Below, piece after piece: positions 5,664 through 7,552 of a stretch of 7,552 bases of DNA. Numbering within the stretch: position 1 is the stretch's first letter; the number at the start of each line of letters is the position of its first letter. Source of the stretch: Candidatus Moraniibacteriota bacterium (GTDB taxonomy: Bacteria > Patescibacteriota > Minisyncoccia > Moranbacterales > GCA-2747515); assembly GCA_029938745.1 (NCBI GenBank), contig JAOZUJ010000046.1, positions 1 through 7,552 of the forward strand, in the 5' to 3' direction. Made by a program: the position numbers and the translations under genes. A model generated the notes under the pieces. It saw only the letters and a list, made by a program, of their open reading frames with translations, did not search any database and was not told where the DNA came from.

Positions 5664-6104
5664 ATGAAAAACGTTTCTATTATTACTGTAATCGCTTGTT
5701 CCATTCTTTTTTCCATCTGTGCAGTAAATGCGGCAGAACATTCCCGTGAAGAATATGGGAGTAAAATGGTAAAACTGGAATGGTGTACAGAAGAATTCCA
5801 TACTCAATTGGAATTCCATACGAACATTTCCCAGTGTGATATTTTTGGTCCCGATAACGATGATCTTCACAGGTATGAACTCATTAATGGTGGAAGTGCG
5901 TGGAGTCCTAGCTTTAAATATTCACCAGAATCTACTCTGAATATTTTTGTGAGAACAAAAAAACAATCTAATGAAAAGATCTCGGAAGTCAAGGCTCGTA
6001 TCTCAGTTGTTGTTGAGAATGTAACTGGTATGCCACCGGCAGATGATGATTCACGCTGGTGGATTGATGGGGACGAAGTGAGCTATTTGCTCATCAACAT
6101 GTAA
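5664..6104 (+). CDS. Small secreted protein, function unknown (146 aa)
   Basis: A Sec signal peptide is clear: Lys2, a hydrophobic stretch (residues 4-20), then AVNA followed by AEHS, giving a likely cleavage after Ala23. The mature chain is about 123 residues, acidic, and contains exactly two cysteines (C41, C58) that could form a disulphide outside the membrane. The rest has strand-like segments (KLEW, NIFVRT, ARISVVVENV) and an acidic DDDSRWWIDGDE near the end, suggesting a small beta-rich domain; no family is recognised. A moderate ribosome binding site (GAGAGAG, 5651-5657) lies 6 nt before the ATG. A near-consensus promoter upstream and a 14-bp terminator downstream make it a stand-alone unit between repeats R3 and R4. 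An extracellular role, such as host contact in a CPR episymbiont, is conceivable but not shown. Confidence 0.8.
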   Translation: MKNVSIITVIACSILFSICAVNAAEHSREEYGSKMVKLEWCTEEFHTQLEFHTNISQCDIFGPDNDDLHRYELINGGSAWSPSFKYSPESTLNIFVRTKKQSNEKISEVKARISVVVENVTGMPPADDDSRWWIDGDEVSYLLINM

Positions 6105-6125
6105 CAAAACTCGTTCTACAAACAA

Positions 6126-6159
6126 AAAAGTGGTATTTCTATACAGGAATATCGCTTTT
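6126..6159 (+). terminator. Intrinsic terminator of the secreted-protein gene
   Basis: Positions 6126-6139 pair with 6146-6159 over 14 uninterrupted base pairs (three G-U) around the loop TATACA. The stem begins with four A and ends with four T, then AAATTTG. It starts 22 nt after the stop codon. The A/T ends would allow some activity in both directions. Confidence 0.75.
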
Positions 6160-6165
6160 AAATTT

Positions 6166-6212
6166 GTTCGAAAATTGCTTGCATAGTTGGCTCTATGGGA
6201 TGAGGTTCGAAC
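6166..6212 (-). repeat. Intergenic repeat, copy R4 (short)
   Basis: Bounded by GTTCGAA (6166-6172) on the left and GTTCGAAC (6205-6212) on the right. Bases 6190-6212 match R3 (5495-5517) at 21 of 23 positions. The central GTGC-TATGC core of R1-R3 is absent; instead CATAG (6182-6186) and CTATG (6193-6197) form a 5-bp stem. The strand is assigned by likeness to R3. Confidence 0.6.
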
Positions 6213-6298
6213 GCTGCTGAACTGAAATTGGAAGAGGAATTGTAAAAAAAATGTAATAAATACACAGAATGTCGATCATTTTCAAAAAGAATATGCGG

Positions 6299-6317
6299 AT
6301 ATTGTAAGTTACAATAT
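6299..6317. promoter_or_regulatory. Perfect 9+1+9 palindrome upstream of the sigma factor promoter
   Basis: ATATTGTAA and TTACAATAT are exact complements separated by a single G (6308). Such a dyad with almost no spacer is typical of dimeric regulator sites rather than RNA hairpins. It lies about 60 nt before the -35 region of the candidate sigma promoter, where an activator or repressor could bind. Confidence 0.4.
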
Positions 6318-6378
6318 ATTCAATGAATGTGCAAATGATGAAAATACGGCAGGTTCATTGGATAATATCTATAATGTT

Positions 6379-6405
6379 GCAAACTTTTTGATTTATATGC
6401 GTATT
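6379..6405 (+). promoter_or_regulatory. Candidate ECF-type promoter of the sigma factor gene
   Basis: GCAAAC (6379-6384), a T run and CGTATT (6400-6405) with 15 nt between resemble ECF promoters (AAC-type -35 and CGT-type -10, as in SigW-like TGAAAC and CGTA). A sigma-70 reading overlaps it: TTGCAA (6377-6382) and TATTAT (6402-6407), but with a long 19-nt spacing. The ECF reading would mean the sigma factor drives its own gene. Confidence 0.4.
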
Positions 6406-6442
6406 ATATGATGTAGGGTTATGAGATTTTTATATATAGAAA

Positions 6443-7018
6443 ATGAATTATAGTGAAGATATTTCTGATAAAGAATTAGTAATATTAGTGCAACAAAATC
6501 CTGATGCTTTCAGTGTGATTGTTGATCGATATTGGAATCGGCTTTTTGCTTTTGTTCGGAGAACATCATATTTTGCACAAGAAGACATTGAAGACATATT
6601 ACAAGAAGTTTTTATAAAAATATATAAAAATATAAATGACTATGACGATTCTTTTGAATTTTCTACGTGGATCTATAGAATTACTCGCAATCATGTAATT
6701 GACGAAATACGCAAAAAAGGAGCTAGACCACAACAATCTCAAGCAGACATAGAAGATTTGTCTGATAGGCTAATGTCGGATATGGACATAGAAAGAGATA
6801 TTGTAACACAAGAGGCAATACAAGTCTTACATGACTCAATTAATGAATTGCCATACAAGTATAGGGAAGTTTTGATTTTACGGTTTTTGGAAGAAAGAGA
6901 ATATTCTGAGATCATGGATATCTTGCAATTACCAAAAGGAACAGTTGCTTCACTGATTAATCGTGGTAAAAAGATATTACAAAAAAACTTACAAGTAAAA
7001 AAGTTATTTAGTAAATAA
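6443..7018 (+). CDS. ECF-type RNA polymerase sigma-70 family factor
   Basis: Directs RNA polymerase to a special set of promoters, usually in response to an envelope signal. The 191-aa protein has the two-domain ECF layout. The sigma-2 domain (about 24-92) contains the core-binding helix DILQEVFIKIYKNI (51-64) and the -10 recognition helix STWIYRITRNHVIDEIRKK (74-92). A linker (93-125) follows. The sigma-4 domain (about 128-182) has LPYKYREVLILRFLE and the helix-turn-helix YSEIMDILQLPKGTVASLINRGKKIL-like segment, of which residues 154-179 are the DNA-binding part. Regions 1 and 3 are absent, as expected. The ATG has no Shine-Dalgarno. Eleven nt after its stop begins a membrane protein, the usual place for an anti-sigma partner. 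The ECF subgroup cannot be assigned by eye. Confidence 0.93.
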   Translation: MNYSEDISDKELVILVQQNPDAFSVIVDRYWNRLFAFVRRTSYFAQEDIEDILQEVFIKIYKNINDYDDSFEFSTWIYRITRNHVIDEIRKKGARPQQSQADIEDLSDRLMSDMDIERDIVTQEAIQVLHDSINELPYKYREVLILRFLEEREYSEIMDILQLPKGTVASLINRGKKILQKNLQVKKLFSK

Positions 7019-7029
7019 TAGATAGATAC

Positions 7030-7552
7030 ATGAAGGATAAAAAACACTCAGAAGACATATTGGAAAAGATCAAGAAAGATGCAATTGTCCCAAAAACGCA
7101 TTTTCAATTACATTGGAAAAATTATATTTTTTGGATTGTTTGGGGCGTCATTGTGTTTTTTGGTGCTGTAAGCTTTTCGCTTCTTTTGTTAAATATTTTA
7201 GATATTCGTCCTATTTTTTTGTTGAAGCTCGGGGTTGGGCCATATTTGAGATTGTTGATGCAGACAACTCCGTATCTTTGGTTGGGCTTAGTGGGAGTAG
7301 CTGGCGTATCTAGTTTTTTCGTAATGAGAAAAACTCGGACAGGCTATAGATATAGCATCATGTTTATTACTGCTATTATCGTATTACTCATTTCAGTTTT
7401 GGGCACGGTGTTGCATTTTTCAAAAATAAATCAACGTATAGAAAGCAGAACATTTGAAAATAAAAAAATGACAAAAATGTTATTTCCAGCACAAGAGAGA
7501 TTATCTAGAGCACAGGACGGCATATTGGGTGGGAGAGTAACGGATTTCTCTG
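7030..7552 (+). CDS. Three-helix membrane protein, probable partner of the ECF sigma factor (3'-truncated)
   Basis: The frame is open from ATG 7030 to the window edge (174 residues visible, no stop). The first 30 residues are polar and lysine-rich and likely cytoplasmic. Three hydrophobic helices follow (about 32-54, 82-99, 108-129); the RKTRTGYR loop between helices 2 and 3 fits the positive-inside rule and places the C-terminus outside the cell. After the last helix come a charged helix (131-160) and GGRVTDFS, possibly the first strand of an extracellular domain. Position directly after an ECF sigma gene, the cytoplasmic N-terminus and the membrane topology suggest an anti-sigma factor or sensor that holds the sigma factor at the membrane. 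No classical zinc-binding anti-sigma motif (HxxxCxxC) is present, so the role is inferred from context. Confidence 0.75.
   Translation, partial: MKDKKHSEDILEKIKKDAIVPKTHFQLHWKNYIFWIVWGVIVFFGAVSFSLLLLNILDIRPIFLLKLGVGPYLRLLMQTTPYLWLGLVGVAGVSSFFVMRKTRTGYRYSIMFITAIIVLLISVLGTVLHFSKINQRIESRTFENKKMTKMLFPAQERLSRAQDGILGGRVTDFS

Larger units (their letters stand above)
6213..6442 (+). other. Spacer upstream of the sigma factor gene
   Basis: Holds a 19-nt palindrome and the candidate sigma promoter (listed separately). One + frame is open from 6226 to the TGA at 6409-6411 (61 codons) with a protein-like composition (for example KEYADIVSYNIFNECANDEN), but no ATG, GTG or properly placed TTG opens it. It may be a gene remnant or chance. 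Confidence 0.35.

Noticed and set aside
3814..6212. Integron or CRISPR array
   Set aside because: There are only four degenerate repeats about 0.65-0.95 kb apart, with no integrase, no cas genes, no short regular spacers and no standard attC core sites.
7113..7313. 66-codon + frame near the right edge
   Set aside because: It is an out-of-frame shadow of the membrane protein starting at 7030, which stays open to the window edge and has coherent helices.

Overview
The window is AT-rich bacterial DNA. It probably comes from a Candidate Phyla Radiation (Patescibacteria) genome, most likely of the Parcubacteria group. This rests on compact gene packing, housekeeping genes that mostly lack a Shine-Dalgarno sequence, a divergent CTP synthase, and several membrane or secreted proteins I cannot place. 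A bL9 gene is present; as I recall, some CPR groups such as Microgenomates lack bL9, so it weakly favours Parcubacteria. The lineage is an inference, not a demonstrated fact.

Region 1 (1-3724) is core metabolism and translation, all on the + strand: the 3' part of galU (UDP-glucose synthesis), an uncharacterised two-helix membrane protein with a GAF-like tail, rplI (ribosomal protein bL9) and pyrG (CTP synthase). The first three are packed like an operon. A 15-bp hairpin (2020-2053) separates rplI from pyrG, and pyrG may have its own promoter with a very short leader.

Region 2 (3725-6212) is accessory. It opens with a perfect 32-nt palindrome and then holds three unrelated single genes: a CPBP/CAAX-type membrane protease homologue (with a possible coupled 56-aa ORF), a 103-aa basic membrane-anchored protein, and a 146-aa secreted protein with two cysteines. 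A copy of a roughly 47-61 bp intergenic repeat carrying GTTCGAAC (degenerate in copy R2) lies before, between and after these genes, four copies in all (R1-R4). The last two genes have near-consensus TTGACA-17-TATNNT promoters and strong intrinsic terminators, so each looks like a self-contained transcription unit. This repeat-punctuated arrangement is the most interesting part of the window.

Region 3 (6213-7552) is a regulatory pair: an ECF-type sigma-70 family factor and, 11 nt downstream, the start of a three-helix membrane protein that is probably its membrane partner (anti-sigma-like). The sigma gene is preceded by an ECF-like promoter (GCAAAC-15-CGTATT), suggesting autoregulation, and by a perfect 9+1+9 palindrome.

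No tRNA, rRNA, CRISPR array, transposase or integrase was found.
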